Assembly: GCA_022393335.1 (NCBI GenBank)
Contig: JAJEKB010021383.1
Location: 1,649,868 to 1,713,867, forward strand
Direction of reading: 5' to 3'
DNA length: 64,000 nucleotides
Origin: Macrotrachela quadricornifera
Taxonomy: Eukaryota > Rotifera > Eurotatoria > Philodinida > Philodinidae
In this document: positions 34,650 to 46,817 of the stretch, piece by piece
Numbering within the stretch: position 1 is the first letter of the stretch
How the letters are laid out: each line of letters starts with the position of its first letter
Program-made: the position numbers and the translations under genes
Notes under the pieces: model-generated
Database searches by the model: none
Told to the model about the DNA's origin: nothing
The model's input: only the letters and a program-made list of their open reading frames with translations

Positions 34650-36208
34650 TTATGGACAAAAAACTAGAGAAAGTTAAGACGAGTGGAGATCAAGATGTTG
34701 ATGAGAAATGGATTGGACTTAAGAGTGTGATTATTGAGTCAACAAAAGAGATAGTAGGATTTAAAGAAAATGTCAAAGCTAGAAAGCTTTGGGTTAGTGA
34801 AAAACTGACAGCGAAGATGGATGAAAGAAGAAATTCGAAAAATATCAACAATGAGATGAGTAAGCTCACTCATAGAAGGTTGAACAATGAGTTGGGAAGG
34901 GAGACGGAAAAGGCCAGACAATAATTGTTAGAAGGCGAGTGTAAAGTAATAGAGGGATTTAGGAAAATGTGGTAGGTATGATTTTATGTACAGAAAAGTA
35001 AAGGTAGAATCGTGAGATGTATAGAATCAAGAGATGGGCAGAAACTGATAGCAGACGACGACATAATTACTAGGTGGGAGGAATATGTAAGAAAATTGTA
35101 TCCAAATGAGAAAGAGGCTTAAGTGAAAGTAGTGTAGAAAGTGAATGGAGAGTGTTTTCAATATTAGAAAGAGAGATTAAAATGTCACTTAAGGAAAGGA
35201 AATGTAAGAAAGCAATAGAAGTAGATGAAATACCCATCGAATTTCTAAGAAGTATGAAAGATGAGGGAAGGAAGGCTTTAGTTGATATGGGGAGTGAAAT
35301 TTCTGAAACTGGTTTGTGGCCCAAAAAATTCTTAAAAATCTTGTTAATATATATAGAAAAGAAAGCAGGAGCTAGTAAATGTGAAGATTTTAGGACAATT
35401 AATTTAATTTCACATGCAGCAAAAATGTTATTAAGAGCACTAAGTAGGCGGTTACAAGGTAGCTTAGATATGTGCTTAGGAGAAGAGCAGTACGGTTTTA
35501 GGAAAGGCGGAGGCACCAGGGGCACAAGAGGCCTAATGAGAATAATAGAAGAGAGATTAACAGAAAGATGTAATGATTTGGTGATCTGTTTTGTAGACTT
35601 GGAAAAAGCATTTGATAGAGTAAATTGGGACCAGAGGTGCACGGGGCACAGATTTTTACACCCCTGCCCGCCCTGGCCCGTGAACGTCTAGCCCTGTTAT
35701 GACGTTATATGACTTAATAAATTGTGATAATTTTGTATTTTTATGATGTCAAAATTGATTTAGTCATGATAGTTGTTGAGATTTCACCTTCCTCGAGCAA
35801 ATACATCACTTGCTTGGTGTTTACACAACTTGAGAGGGACTTATTTGTTGAGATTTCGAAAAAAATAAACACACTGTGTACAAGAGATTTTTTCATCGCT
35901 CACCCGCCTGCCTCGCCCATAGATCTTCTGCCCCGTGTCCCGTCACACCCCGTGAATCTCTGAGAAGAAAGCCCCGCTCCGTGAAAAATCACGGGGACCC
36001 GTGGGGCGCCCCGCGCAGCTCTGATTGAGACAGGTTGCTTGAAATATTAAAAGCTAAAGACACAGAATGGAAAGAAAGAAGATTAATAAGAAATTTGTAT
36101 AAGAACCAAAGAGTGATAGTTAAAATAGGTAGCAAGGAGTCTAAAGAGATAGAGCTTGGTCGAGGGATGAGACAAGGATGTTGCTTATCTCCTATACTAT
36201 TTTACCAT
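34650..36208 (+). pseudogene. LINE reverse transcriptase, interrupted
   Basis: 34652-34924 is the linker between endonuclease and RT (DEKWIGLKSVIIESTKEIVG). The RT proper runs 35152-35631 (AIEVDEIPIEFLR, DFRTINLISHAAKMLLRALS, EQYGFRKGGGTRG, then FVDLEKAFDRVNWD with the first catalytic Asp). It resumes after the MITE at 36032 with RLLEILKAKD, LIRNLYKNQ and RQGCCLSPILF. Removing the MITE and one target copy restores the frame across the site (NWD then RLLEIL), showing that the insertion is secondary. Stops lie at several points upstream. Confidence 0.8.
35632..36023. mobile_element. 392-bp hAT-type MITE with 8-bp target-site duplication
   Basis: Ends: CAGAGGTGCACGGGGC on the left; the reverse complement of the right end is CAGAGCTGCGCGGGGC (13 of 16 match). 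Flanks are ATTGGGAC (35624-35631) and ATTGAGAC (36024-36031), an 8-bp duplication with one later change. It is GC-rich at both ends and AT-rich inside and has no coding capacity. Inserted in the LINE RT. Confidence 0.9.
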
Positions 36209-36971
36209 TGAATGTCACTGAAGTTTTATTCAGATATAAATACGATTCTATTAGGTATTGGTGAATATTTTTACATATTTTGCAAATAAAGTACATTAGA
36301 AAGTACTTCGAATTGTATGATATGGAGTTACTTCTATCTTGTTCATGATGTTAGGCAATACACGAGAGATGCTACAGACATAGCTAGAAAACTCAAATAG
36401 ACATTATTATATACTTTAGTCATTTTGTCAAATTTTTTAGACTTTGTTACATATTTTATGGTGTTTTCACGATAAATGCATTACAGAAATTGTCTCATTT
36501 GTACACAGACAAATTAATTGAATGTTTTTGTGAATGTTAATGAATTTAAGTTGGATGTGAGTGATGTATTATATTGTTATATTGGATCTTAGTATTATTT
36601 TTCTATTACTTTTACGCTATTGCCATGTTTCTAGGAAAAAGTTTATTAAGAAAAGTGATTTGGAGATACCATTTATTCGAATGAAAATGTAGATAATGAG
36701 CATCTTTGGGTGTTAGTGTGGCAAGTCTCTGTTTGAGGGTACAGTTTTTCTATCGTTCATACAAAGTAGGTATTAGTGGGTGTTAGTGAGGTTGGTTTCG
36801 ATAGATCTCGAAAAGTGGTATGTTTCGAGTCTTAGCATAAATTATTAATACCCATAAAATAATCTTAAATGACTATTCTACGTTTTATTAGAATATTTAA
36901 TAAGTTAATACTTTATTATTCTATCAAATAATTTGAATAGAATTTAATTAATTAAAAGTTTTGTATTATTG
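36209..36971. other. AT-rich stretch
   Basis: No gene or repeat recognised between the LINE 3' break and the LRR-like remnant. Confidence 0.4.
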
Positions 36972-38110
36972 TCAAGTACTTTGATGAATTGTTTCATTCC
37001 TTTTTATACTTACTACATTTGGATGTAAATATACACGAGTTAATGTTATATTTGTATTAAACATTTTAATAAGATATGGTATAGAATTGTCTGTAATATT
37101 ATTTCTGCAAAGAGTAAATAGAATAATTATTACGTGCAAATGTTCGAAATACTTTGAATACAATTCTTTTAATATTTTATTATTATGTAAAGCTGAAAAC
37201 AGAATTGATAAATATATGGTCGTAATAAAATTATTGTCTAAGAAAAACTTTGTACATTGTTTACTAATAATTGCTTGTTCGACAATAATCTTTATACTTT
37301 CAATAGTCAAAATTTGATGGGTTAAATAATTTCTGAAACGTAATAGACGTAGAGAAATTAGTTTTTCAACTTTTACATTTCGAGAGAATATACTTGTTGA
37401 TGTAGTTATTGTTTTTTGATGATTAACTTCTTTGTTATAAATGATTGAATGTGATTGATTAGAAGTAATATTTAATTTGATGAGAGGAAATGCTTCATTA
37501 ATATCTCTCAAATGAATAATATCAAGATCTTTTTCATTCGATCGAGATAATCCAATATATTGAAATTATGTTGGAATGAGAAGAATTTAATTTTTTAAGT
37601 AATTATAAGAATGTTGTTTAATAAATTTTGCATTGTAACATTCGAATGATAAGAAGATATTCTCTTTCTTATAGAATCATACGGTTGACTTATCTATAAT
37701 AAAGCAATGGACAATGAACAAAATGTCAAATCATGAAAAATAAAAAACTTTTCTGGTAAATATTTTTTAACAAAATTATCTTCTACATCTCCATAAAAAA
37801 AATTAATTTGAATCAATGGAAGATGATTACGAGCAGTTAATAAAAGTTTTAAATAGCAAGACCATGATGTCAATTTTTGTTTATCACCATTACAAAGTAT
37901 AGCATTGAGAACAGAATAAAGACATCGATTATAAGGTTTCCATCTTATTGAACAAAGATTTATTGAGACTGATTCATCGAAAGGAATTGCACAATTCTGT
38001 TTTGGTATCAATTCAACGAGAGGATCAACAACTTTTTTGAGTAAAATACTAGGAGTTAATTCATCATCTTTAATAAACAAATATATTCGTTGCAGTTCTT
38101 GAACGATTTC
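36972..38110 (-). pseudogene. Possible decayed LRR-containing gene
   Basis: On the minus strand an exon-like frame begins after a TTAG acceptor at 38111 (EIVQELQRIYLFIKDDELTP) and runs to 37694 with no recognised domain. A second frame, 37511-36972, ends with NNITDNSIPYLIKMFNTNIT then LTRVYLHPN, resembling one or two degraded repeats of the RNI-like LRR type (compare N.I.D.G...L...L..N.TLT.L.L..N). Whether the two frames belong to one gene is unknown; the interval 37512-37693 breaks the frame. Confidence 0.35.
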
Positions 38111-38119
38111 CTAATGAAT

Positions 38120-38770
38120 AATATTTTTCTTTTGATATATTATCGTTCATATATACATACGCCATTCATTTACTTTTCATAATGTCATTATATTTAGAAT
38201 ATATATAAGATATTCTATTTTGTATTGGTTCAATAAGTATTATTTTCTATCTTAACAACACTTATGTCAAAAAAAGTACAATATCATTTATTTTGATAGC
38301 ATATATACCATATTTTTTCACGATTATATATACATGTTTTTTTCTAAGGAGATTCGTAACTAATTGATAAATAAATGGTAAAAAAATTTAAAAAATTATT
38401 GATGAAATGTGACAGTAAGTTTTCTGTATGATTTATGAAAGAATTCTTATCTTTCAATTTACTGATTAATCCAACATGTACTCTGTAACTAATGGTAATA
38501 CTAATTTTATAAAACATTCTAGTAGAATGTTTTGTTCATTATTCATTTGAATGATTCGTTATTATGCTTTTTGAACTTTAATTCATTCATATAATTGCTT
38601 CGATAGATACAATATGATTTTTATGGTCCGAAGAATCTTTATATTTATAATATTTTATTAAATAACTATGAAAAATGTGTATAAATTTTACAATGGAAAC
38701 ATATATTATTAATGTTTTTGTTTATTTAATTAAAATTAGATATATTATTTGTCACTAATAATTATATTTT
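38120..38770. other. AT-rich intergenic stretch
   Basis: Nothing recognisable. Confidence 0.4.
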
Positions 38771-39133
38771 TTATTGTGAACGTTCTAATTTAACTTGTTC
38801 ACCATTCTTTGTTTTAATAATTAAATGTTGTTCATCTTGAACTTCTAAATTTTGTATATTAGAAATTAATCCACTAATTAAACCTTCTTTACGCATTTCT
38901 TCTGGTGGACCACCCATCAAAGTTGACACAGCAGGACCAGCTTTCCATTCATTAGTTGTCGGATCATGTTCCAAACCACTATTCATATTATTGACAACAT
39001 GCGCATGAAGACGATACGAATTTTGATTTTCATCATTACGACTTATATTAAACTCACATCCAATACATTCAGGATGCTGTGAATAATCAACAATTTTCCA
39101 TTTGCCTACAATATTACCAATTTGTGATGCCAT
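38771..39133 (-). CDS. Single-domain member of the SPRY-array family (C-terminal domain only), copy 1
   Basis: Single-exon gene of 120 residues starting MASQIGNIVGKWKIVDYSQ. It corresponds to the C-terminal domain of the two-domain genes further right: G.W.I..Y..HPECIGCEF near the start, LHAHVVNNMN, TNEWKAG, STLMGGPPEEM, then LISNIQNLEV and a basic end (KLERSQ). It lacks the SPRY half and the TKAPP..VTQNIF tail of the long copies. The fold is unknown to me; a META/lipocalin-like small beta-barrel is a guess from length and pattern. A longer upstream frame exists, but the Met at 39133 matches the start of copy 2. Confidence 0.7.
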   Translation of the reverse strand: MASQIGNIVGKWKIVDYSQHPECIGCEFNISRNDENQNSYRLHAHVVNNMNSGLEHDPTTNEWKAGPAVSTLMGGPPEEMRKEGLISGLISNIQNLEVQDEQHLIIKTKNGEQVKLERSQ

Positions 39134-39690
39134 AATGGTATAATTTATTTGAATAAATCTAAAATAACAATATAGATAAGAAGAATAATAGATCAGTTTG
39201 TATGTTTTATGGTGTATTTTGGCTATTATTTGAAAATAAAAAATAATGTTTGTCTCTACGTAAAAAAAAGAAAATGAAAAGAAAGATAAACAAAAACCGA
39301 CAACATGAAAAGAAAAAAAAAGTTTATGGAACATAAGTTCGATATATTTTCTTTGCTTTCACAGCCATTACCCTCATGCAATGCTGCGTAGTGTGCATTA
39401 ATTGCGTCTATTATTGTATTGAGTGCATCTAAAATAAACCAACATTCGATTCTTTTATAACAACAAAACTACAAGTAATATTAAAAGAAAAAAATGTAGC
39501 AGTGATGGTAAACAAAAAAACAATAATCAATACTGTACCTATAAAATTATATCTTTTAACAGCGTATTTTAAAATTATATATAAATACAAAAATACTTAA
39601 TTTATCTATAGATGCACTGAATATACTGATATAGTTTAAATTATGAATTATAGAATTAAATTTAATAATATATTTTAAATTATTTTGTCA
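39134..39690. other. AT-rich intergenic stretch
   Basis: Presumed promoter of copy 1; nothing else recognised. Confidence 0.4.
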
Positions 39691-39694
39691 AATA

Positions 39695-40209
39695 CCGAGT
39701 GAACCAAAATAATTGCAACATTGGTAAATCCTTTAATGTTAAATCTTTTTTTAAAAGATGTGCCATAAAATTCTCTATACGAATGGCAATACAAGTTTCT
39801 ACCGGGTTCCTATAATAACTTTCGTATAAGGCTAAAACTGAGGCAATGTGAAATAATGAAATGTTCCACCGAATTTGTTTTGTTTCAAATACATCCCGAC
39901 TAAAGAATATCATAGATTTTTTATTTTCTTTTTAAGATATGTGCTGGGAAAAGCTCTACAAAAACTGTATGAGCAACTTATTATAGCAAAACAAAAAAAT
40001 TCTTCCAAATATTTTGTCCGGTGGGATATTTCATTATTTCACAGTGCTTCTGTTTTAGTCTTACACGAAAGTTTTTATACGAACTTGAATTGTCATTCTT
40101 ATAGAAATTTTACGGTACATTTTTTTAAAAAAGAGTTAATGTTAAAGGATTTACCTATGCTGAAACATTTTTAAAATATCCCATGTTGCAATCATTTCGG
40201 TTCACCTGG
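39695..40209. mobile_element. 515-bp foldback MITE with TA flanks
   Basis: Ends read CCGAGTGAACC (left) and CCAGGTGAACC (right, reverse complement), each next to TA (39693-39694 and 40210-40211), as in Tc1/mariner-type MITEs. Arms of ~210 bp (39695-39905 and 40000-40209) are reverse complements with ~20% divergence. The similar protein-like frames on the two strands (LKDLPML.. in both) come from this symmetry and are not genes. Confidence 0.82.
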
Positions 40210-40211
40210 TA

Positions 40212-43200
40212 TATTAAATATTCTGCCATTTATTTTCTTATTGCTCTTCATATCTTTAATTATATATGGCAGATATCTTTTTTTTACTCTATTTGTATAC
40301 GAGTGAGTATTTTTTTAAATAACTTATAATAGAAAAATAAATTTCAGGATTTTCTGATCCATTTCTTATAAAGTTTTCAGCAGATGTTTTTAAGAAAAAA
40401 ACAATCTGATAAGTTGTTTACACTTAATTCTCAATTATCAAATATAGAATTAAACTACTAATCGAACATATACACTGTAATTTTTTTTAAAATTCTACTA
40501 TTTGAAAAATCTATCTTAAATATTCTGAAGTATTTTTGAGGTTCTATGGATTATCCGACGAATTTTTAGTAATTCGCAAATGCTTAATTTCCGGAAAAAA
40601 TCATTTCCTATAAAGTAAAATATCAACATTGATTTTAATAAACTCAAAAAACAGTGCCAATGTGAAGAATCATTTGAACAATGGTCGTTATCGATCCATT
40701 ATTCAATCACGTATATAAGCCGGCAGATCGTGTTTTTCATTCATTATACTCTTTAGCAGCTGACTAGTGAGTTGATATCTTGTATTTTTAAAGCTGCTCT
40801 ATGACTCAGTTCACTTAGTATGTATTTAAATTAAAATTCTTCAATTGCTAAAATTATAGTTCTTCTTTTTTTTCGGCAGTTAAAAAAACGAGTAAAAGCA
40901 CCTCAGAAGGTAATATTAGAAAAAAACCTATAATATACAGCTCGATACATCTTTATATCCTCTTTTCAATGGTGAAAACTGTAATTCTTTATCTTGTCTC
41001 CATTAACAGTTAATCGAAAAATACTTACTAGCATTCAAGACACTGACACATGTAAACAAAACAGATCCTGTCTCCTATTTTATTATTATGATGCTAGTTG
41101 AAGTACGATCAGACAGCATAGAACAATAGAGCATTCTTTTTCTTTTGAAGACTATATAGATTGAAAATTTCTTAAAATTTTTTATAAAGATTACGGAACC
41201 TTTACTACTACTTTTGGTATGCTATAAGTAGTATTTACATAAATATGCTAAATTCATATCATATCTTCCTTTACGACACTATAAAGAAAAGGTTCATCAA
41301 AAAGAAAAAAATTGAAACTTCCAGAATAGATAAATCTTGATGAGTAGAGTAACATCGGACGACCGATAATAAATGGCTGCACTTTGTATTTCATATTTTC
41401 TTTATCAAATAAGTATTGTTTAAAAAAAACCAAGTATATCAAAAAATGTAGCGTGAAAATTTCTACGATTTAGGTAAGACCGCATCTTTTGGTACACGAT
41501 AGACTCGATTATTTTTTATACATTGTAGCGCTTTTCACACCGCATCTTATAAATAAAACCTATTTAGTAGTAAAAATATGAAATATGAAGTGTGGTCATT
41601 CATTATTGATCACGTGGTAGTTGTTATAGACTCAAAATTTTCAGATACTTCTTTCAAGATCATGCGATAATCAGGGACTTACCAGCTAAAGTTCATGAAT
41701 TTCCTTCAAATGAACTAAACAACTGTTCAAACAATTCTTTTCATATAAACTAAACTGTTCAAAATATTTTAAATAAACGAAAGGTTTTTTTTTTATCCGG
41801 AGGTACTTTTCCCAAAAACAGAACAAAGTTTTTTTTGTATCTCGTTTTCTTCAAATGAAATAAGTCTAAATATGAAGAATATCTCACCAAAAACTTTTTT
41901 TTTATTTGAACAGACTTTTATTCTATAAGATCTGTTATATGTTAGCTATAGAATTCTTTTTAACATACAAAACGGTATTTAGTACTTGGGAGAAAAGTTT
42001 CTACTTGATGATATGACTAACATGTGAGAAACGACAGCAAGTATACAAGACAATATCACAATGCCCAAAATAGGGCGTCTATTGTAAATATGTGCTAACA
42101 AACTAGAATCCCGCAATTCTAGATATTATCCGAAATCCGATACTAGTTTCGACTAGAAAAAATTGAAGAAAAACGGTTCCACTTTAAGATCCTAGGAAAT
42201 GTTATGGGGACTGTTGATCTGATGATATATTATGCAGAAATTTGTATTAGGTTTTCTGAGAAATGTCTACATTTTTTTTGTTGATATTTATTAAAAAGCA
42301 ACTCCTTCAAAAGATGCAAGAAAAAGAAAACGTGTACAATCAACATTCAACATCGTCAATTGATAAAAATTATCTAAGAATAACAACATATAGATGAGCC
42401 TAGTTCTCATTAAAAAAGACTTTCTGTTCCAACGATTTCGGATTTCCGAAAGTGAAATATTTTGAATTTAATTCTAGCATTATTCTTTTCTATAAAACAT
42501 AATATAATGACTCTACGAACATTTGATTATTACTTGTCTAATATTCACATATCCTGCAATGTTCCATATTTTTTTCTCTCATATGGCATTTTCTGGTATC
42601 ACATTCTAGAATATTACAATTCGATAGCATATATGGACAGAATCATTTGATATACGTAGATCTTGACATAATGAAATATCCTAGAACTGGTTTTTATACT
42701 TCTTTTTTTCCCTTCTATATGACTCAAAAAAACACGTAACTATTACAATGCTCATATAATTTTTGTCACATACCGAACATATCAAGAAATTAATAATCTT
42801 TTTCGTATGATTATATAGATTGTCCAGTAAATCCACCATTAAAGCTCGATCAAATGAACTCATTTTTTCACGGAGGATAGAGATATGTTCGCACTTCAAA
42901 TCCACACAGATAAGGTGAGGATGAGGAGATTGGCTTTTTTCTATTTATAAAAAAGTGAAATTTTCTTGTTAAAGTCAATAATGGTATATATAAAAAGGTT
43001 CACAGCTCTATCCTTCGTAAAAAAAAATCAGTTCATTTGGTCGAGCTGTAACGGAGATTTTCAAATTTTTTTTGTTTTAAATCTTACTGGATGCCCTATA
43101 TATTCGTGCAATAAAACATTTGATGTTAATTATATAATAAAAATTAAAAATATTAAGATGAAAACCTTTGATGAAATCTAAGTAATATTTTATTTAGTTT

Positions 43201-43286
43201 AATAAAATATATAATAGAAAGATTGAAATATGTTAATTAAAATACTTCTTATTAGTTTTATTATAAGTAAATATATTCTTTTGTTA
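40212..43286. other. AT-rich intergenic region
   Basis: About 3 kb with no gene I recognise. Near 40707 a TATATAAGCCGGCAGATCG block resembles a core promoter but no gene follows. Frames at 41254-41442 (-), 42462-42650 (+), 42681-42905 (-) and 42966-43181 (+) have no family features. Confidence 0.4.
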
Positions 43287-43649
43287 CTATTGTGAACGTT
43301 TTAATCGAATTTGTTCATTATTATTTGTTCGAATAATTAAATACTGTTCATCTTGAATTTCCATTGATTGAATATCAGATATTAAGTTTTTAATCATATG
43401 TTCTTTATGCATTATTTCTGGTGTACCAAGCATTCGTGTTGACATAATACTATGAGATTTCCATTTATTATTTGTAGGATTATATTCTAAAACACAATTT
43501 AAATTATTAACTATATGTGTATGAAGATGATATAAATTTTGATTATCATCATCACGACTTATTTCAAATTGATAATCAAGACATTCAGAATGTTGTGGAT
43601 AATCATTAATTTTCCAAAAACCTGTTATATTAGTAACTTGTGATGACAT
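43287..43649 (-). CDS. Single-domain member of the SPRY-array family, copy 2
   Basis: Single-exon gene of 120 residues, the same length as copy 1 and starting MSSQVTNITGFWKINDYPQ. Conserved positions: YPQHSECLDYQFEISRDD (the CIGC pair is partly lost, second Cys replaced by Tyr), LHTHIVNNLNC, STRM, LISDIQSMEI, RTNNNEQIRLKRSQ. It is more diverged than copy 1 but intact. Start chosen to match copy 1; an upstream in-frame Met at 43691 gives 14 extra hydrophobic residues. Confidence 0.66.
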   Translation of the reverse strand: MSSQVTNITGFWKINDYPQHSECLDYQFEISRDDDNQNLYHLHTHIVNNLNCVLEYNPTNNKWKSHSIMSTRMLGTPEIMHKEHMIKNLISDIQSMEIQDEQYLIIRTNNNEQIRLKRSQ

Positions 43650-43965
43650 AATAATAGAATTTATTTGAATAATATCTAGAATAATAAACATGAATTTTGT
43701 ATAATCAGAAGAGAAAGAAAAGTCTGTTGAAATTAAAATGTTGATATTCGATCTTATTATTAATTAAATAGAGCATATATCACATATTTTGAATAGTTTT
43801 ATCATCTTCATATAGTTATATATTGTTTCTTTCTATAGAAAATGAGAAAAACAATAGTATGTGTTGTTTAAGTTAACATAAGTATATCTATGAATATTGC
43901 CAGCACATTTCATATATGAACAATCAAAAAAAAAAAGAGAAATAATCAACTGTCTATTGATTCAT

Positions 43966-44933
43966 TTAATTAAATATATTTTGTGTTATTGGTGATGGTG
44001 CTGCTTTTATAAAACGTTCTAATCGAACTTGTTCATTATCATTTATTCCAATAAGTAATTGTTGTTGACTTTCAAGTTCCAATGTTTGTATATTAGAAAT
44101 TAACTGACTAATTATACTTTCCTGATCCATTTGTTCTGATGATCCATCCATCATTGTTGATATAAAATTAGAAGTTTTCCATTGATTAGTTACAGGATTT
44201 TGTTGTAAAGTACAATGTAAATTATTAACTATGCACGCATAAAGATCATATATATATTTTTCATGATCATGACGAGTTATTTTAAATTGACATCCAATAC
44301 ATTCAGGATGTTGTGGATAATCAAAAATCTGCCAATCACCTTCAACACCACTAAATTGTAAAGTTTTACGATCTAATAGAGAAGGTATTTGTTGTAATCG
44401 AAAGATTTTAGCTGTACCATTTGAACTAAAACTTACAACTACAAAAATTTTTCATAGAATAAATATATATTTAATTGTAAAATCCTACCAGGAAACAATG
44501 GTTTTGGATATGGAGATTGAATATGAAATGCTAAACCTAATGGTCGATCATTATGAAATATATACATTTTTAAATCTTCATCAGTTAATTGTAATAATAT
44601 TCCAACTTTATCATTTGATTTAATACGATTACCAAATGCTGATACTAAGAGTGAATTACCATCCGATAAATTACCTAAATAGTTCATAGCTTTAAGTCCC
44701 CATCCACTTTGAAAATGTTTTTCTGTTGTCAAACCAACCGAAGCACTTACACCATCTTCTTCATTTAAGTTTTGAAAATCTACTACCCAAAAATATTGTC
44801 CATTTTGATTAGCTGGATCTTTATACATAACATTAATTGGAGTATTATAATCATCATCTTTTGTACATGTGATTGTATCATCATTAACATTAACAGCTGA
44901 TGTATTTTTACTTTCTTCAACTATCCACGACAT
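43966..44933 (-). CDS. SPRY-domain two-domain protein, copy 3 (intact)
   Basis: Exon 1 44933-44489 and exon 2 44438-43966, joined across a 50-bp intron (GTAGGA donor, TTTGTAG acceptor, phase 1), 305 residues. Residues ~1-165 form a SPRY/B30.2-like domain: NGQYFWVVDF, SASVGLTTE, MNYLGNLSDG, SNDKVGILLQLTDEDLKMYI, FHNDRPLGLAFH, then VSFSSNGTAKI in exon 2. SPRY domains are protein-interaction modules. The rest is the small domain shared with copies 1 and 2 (GVEGDWQIFDYPQHPECIGC, STMMDG, LISNIQTLELE, tail APSPITQNIFN). Exon 1 is one codon longer than in the other copies. No stop or frameshift was seen. Confidence 0.82.
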
Positions 44934-45853
44934 AATATTAACGTTTGAAACGATTGTGTATCTGTCAATCTAATGTATAAGCTAAATCATAAGAAAAAAT
45001 ACGAAAAAAAATGATATTTTTATGCTTCATTAAATAACCACACACGAGGTTAGTAGAATAATCTTTTTTTGTTATGAAAAATAATGACAAAAAAAGGCGT
45101 ATCTTTCTATTCAATAGACGTTACAAAATAAAAGGATGAAAAAATGAGAAAATGAATTGTATAATATGTATGAGATGATTGCCTTATTTTGTATACTATA
45201 AATAGAAGGATTAAAGGCATATTATCATTCAAGATTAAATATAGATTGAAATATCAGTTCCTAAATTATCCCGTTCTTTTATCTTTTCTGTTGTTGTATT
45301 TGATAAAATACAATCGTATCAGCGTATTGAGCGATCAAAATTGACCAAATTTTACTTAACGACTTAGTTAGAGCCGATGATTATAACTATTATATTTATA
45401 AGATGTTTCATATGAAAAATTAAGAATGAATATTTCTCCAATCAGAGCATTAATTCTTCTCAATTTCACCAATTGATATCTACAGTTATCATAGCATTCT
45501 TTTTTTAAAGTGATATTAATGTAATATATGACAATTTTCAATGAATACACTACTACCCTTACAACAACATCACTATTACTTTAGATTCGGAGAAGAATGA
45601 AAATAAGTACTTGCTTAAGCTTAATTTTATAAAACATTGCTGAAGACATATCTCGTCAACAACGACATCATATCTACAATTTATATTAATTATCTTGGTT
45701 TATATAATCATATTTAACATAGTTTAATGAAAATAATAAATAATCGATTAAATTATGTTAGTCAGACAAATAAAAAAATATTTATAAGTTCGATTGATTT
45801 AGTTTCTATTTATTTAATTAAATAGACCAGTATTTCTTTGGCTTTTTAATTAT
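44934..45853. other. Intergenic stretch in the SPRY array
   Basis: Promoter side of copy 3 and 3' flank of copy 4. About 45540-45850 is similar to 54080-54408 (blocks aacaacatcact, gcatatct(c/a)gtcaacaa, ataatcatattta), the 3' flank of copy 5. No gene seen; the frame at 45368-45550 (-) is unsupported. Confidence 0.5.
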
Positions 45854-46817
45854 TTAACCAAATATATTTTCGGTAACTGCCGCTGGTGGTGGCTTCGTAA
45901 AACGTTCTAATTCAATTTGTTCACCATTCTTTGTTTTAATAATTAAATGTTGTTCATTTTGAACATCTAAATTTTGTATATTAGAAATTAATGTACTAAT
46001 TAGACTTTCTTTTTCCATTTCTTCTGGTGAACCACCCATCAATGCTGACATACCAGGACCAACTTCCCATTCATTAGTTGTAGGATTATGTTTCAAACTA
46101 CAATTCATACTATTAACAACATGCGCATGAAGACGATACGAATTCTGATTTTCATCATTACGACTTATATCAAAATTCACATCCGATACATTCAGGATGT
46201 TCTGAATAATTAACAATTTTCCAATCTCCTTCAACACCACTAAATTGTGATGGTGCACGATCTAGTGATGTTGGAATTTCTTGTAATCGACTAATTTTAG
46301 CGGTACTATTAGAACTAAAACTTACAACTATCAAATTTTTATAGAATAAATATATATTCAATTATGAAATCTTACCAGGAAATAATGGTTTTGGATATGG
46401 AGATTGAACATGAAATGCTAAACCTAATGGTCGATCATTATGAAATATGTAGACTTTTAAATCTGCATCAGTTAATTGTAATAATATTCCAACTTTATCA
46501 TTTGATTTAATACGATCTCCAAATGATGCTACTAATAATCCACCGCCATTTGTTAAATTACCTAAATAGTTCATAGCTTTAAGTCCCCATCCACTTTGAA
46601 AATGTGTTTCTGTTGTCAAACCAACTGAAACACTTCCACTATCTTTTTCTAAATTTGGAAAATCTATTTGCTAATAATATTGTCCATTTTGATTAGCTGG
46701 ATCTTTATATAAAACATTAATGGGACTACCATAATATCCATCTTTTGTACATGTGATTGTATCACCATTTACATTAACAGCTGATGTATCTTCACTTTGT
46801 TCAACAACCCACGACAT
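45854..46817 (-). pseudogene. SPRY-domain two-domain gene, copy 4 (broken)
   Basis: Same layout as copy 7: exon 1 46817-46376, 48-bp intron, exon 2 46327-45854. Two lesions. In exon 1 the Trp codon of the conserved QYFWQ motif is TAG (near 46664). In exon 2 an extra T after CIGCEF (near 46174) shifts the frame and creates TGA. Downstream of the lesions the sequence still follows the family (SRNDENQNSYRLHAHVVNS, LISNIQNLDV, TENIFG), so decay is recent. Confidence 0.85.

Larger units (their letters stand above)
33585..36208 (+). mobile_element. LINE (RTE/CFDP2-like non-LTR retrotransposon), decayed and 3'-truncated
   Basis: A GC-richer 5' region with gggggagggagctaac starts near 33585. The body encodes an endonuclease then a reverse transcriptase in the same strand. 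The match to the CFDP2/RTE-like type is from memory of family motifs (LTIGRWNVRMM, EEQYGFRKGGGTR, FVDLEKAFDRVNW, RQGCCLSPILF). The RT is interrupted by a MITE at 35632-36023 and the copy ends right after RQGCCLSPILFYH (about 36208), before the catalytic A/FxDD motif. LINE copies are usually cut at the 5' end, so loss of the 3' part implies later deletion or rearrangement. Confidence 0.82.

Noticed and set aside
39680..40174. Two small genes on opposite strands with similar proteins
   Set aside because: The similarity comes from the inverted arms of one MITE.
40700..40790. Promoter with TATATAAG
   Set aside because: No gene follows within reach, and TATA-like words are frequent in DNA this AT-rich.
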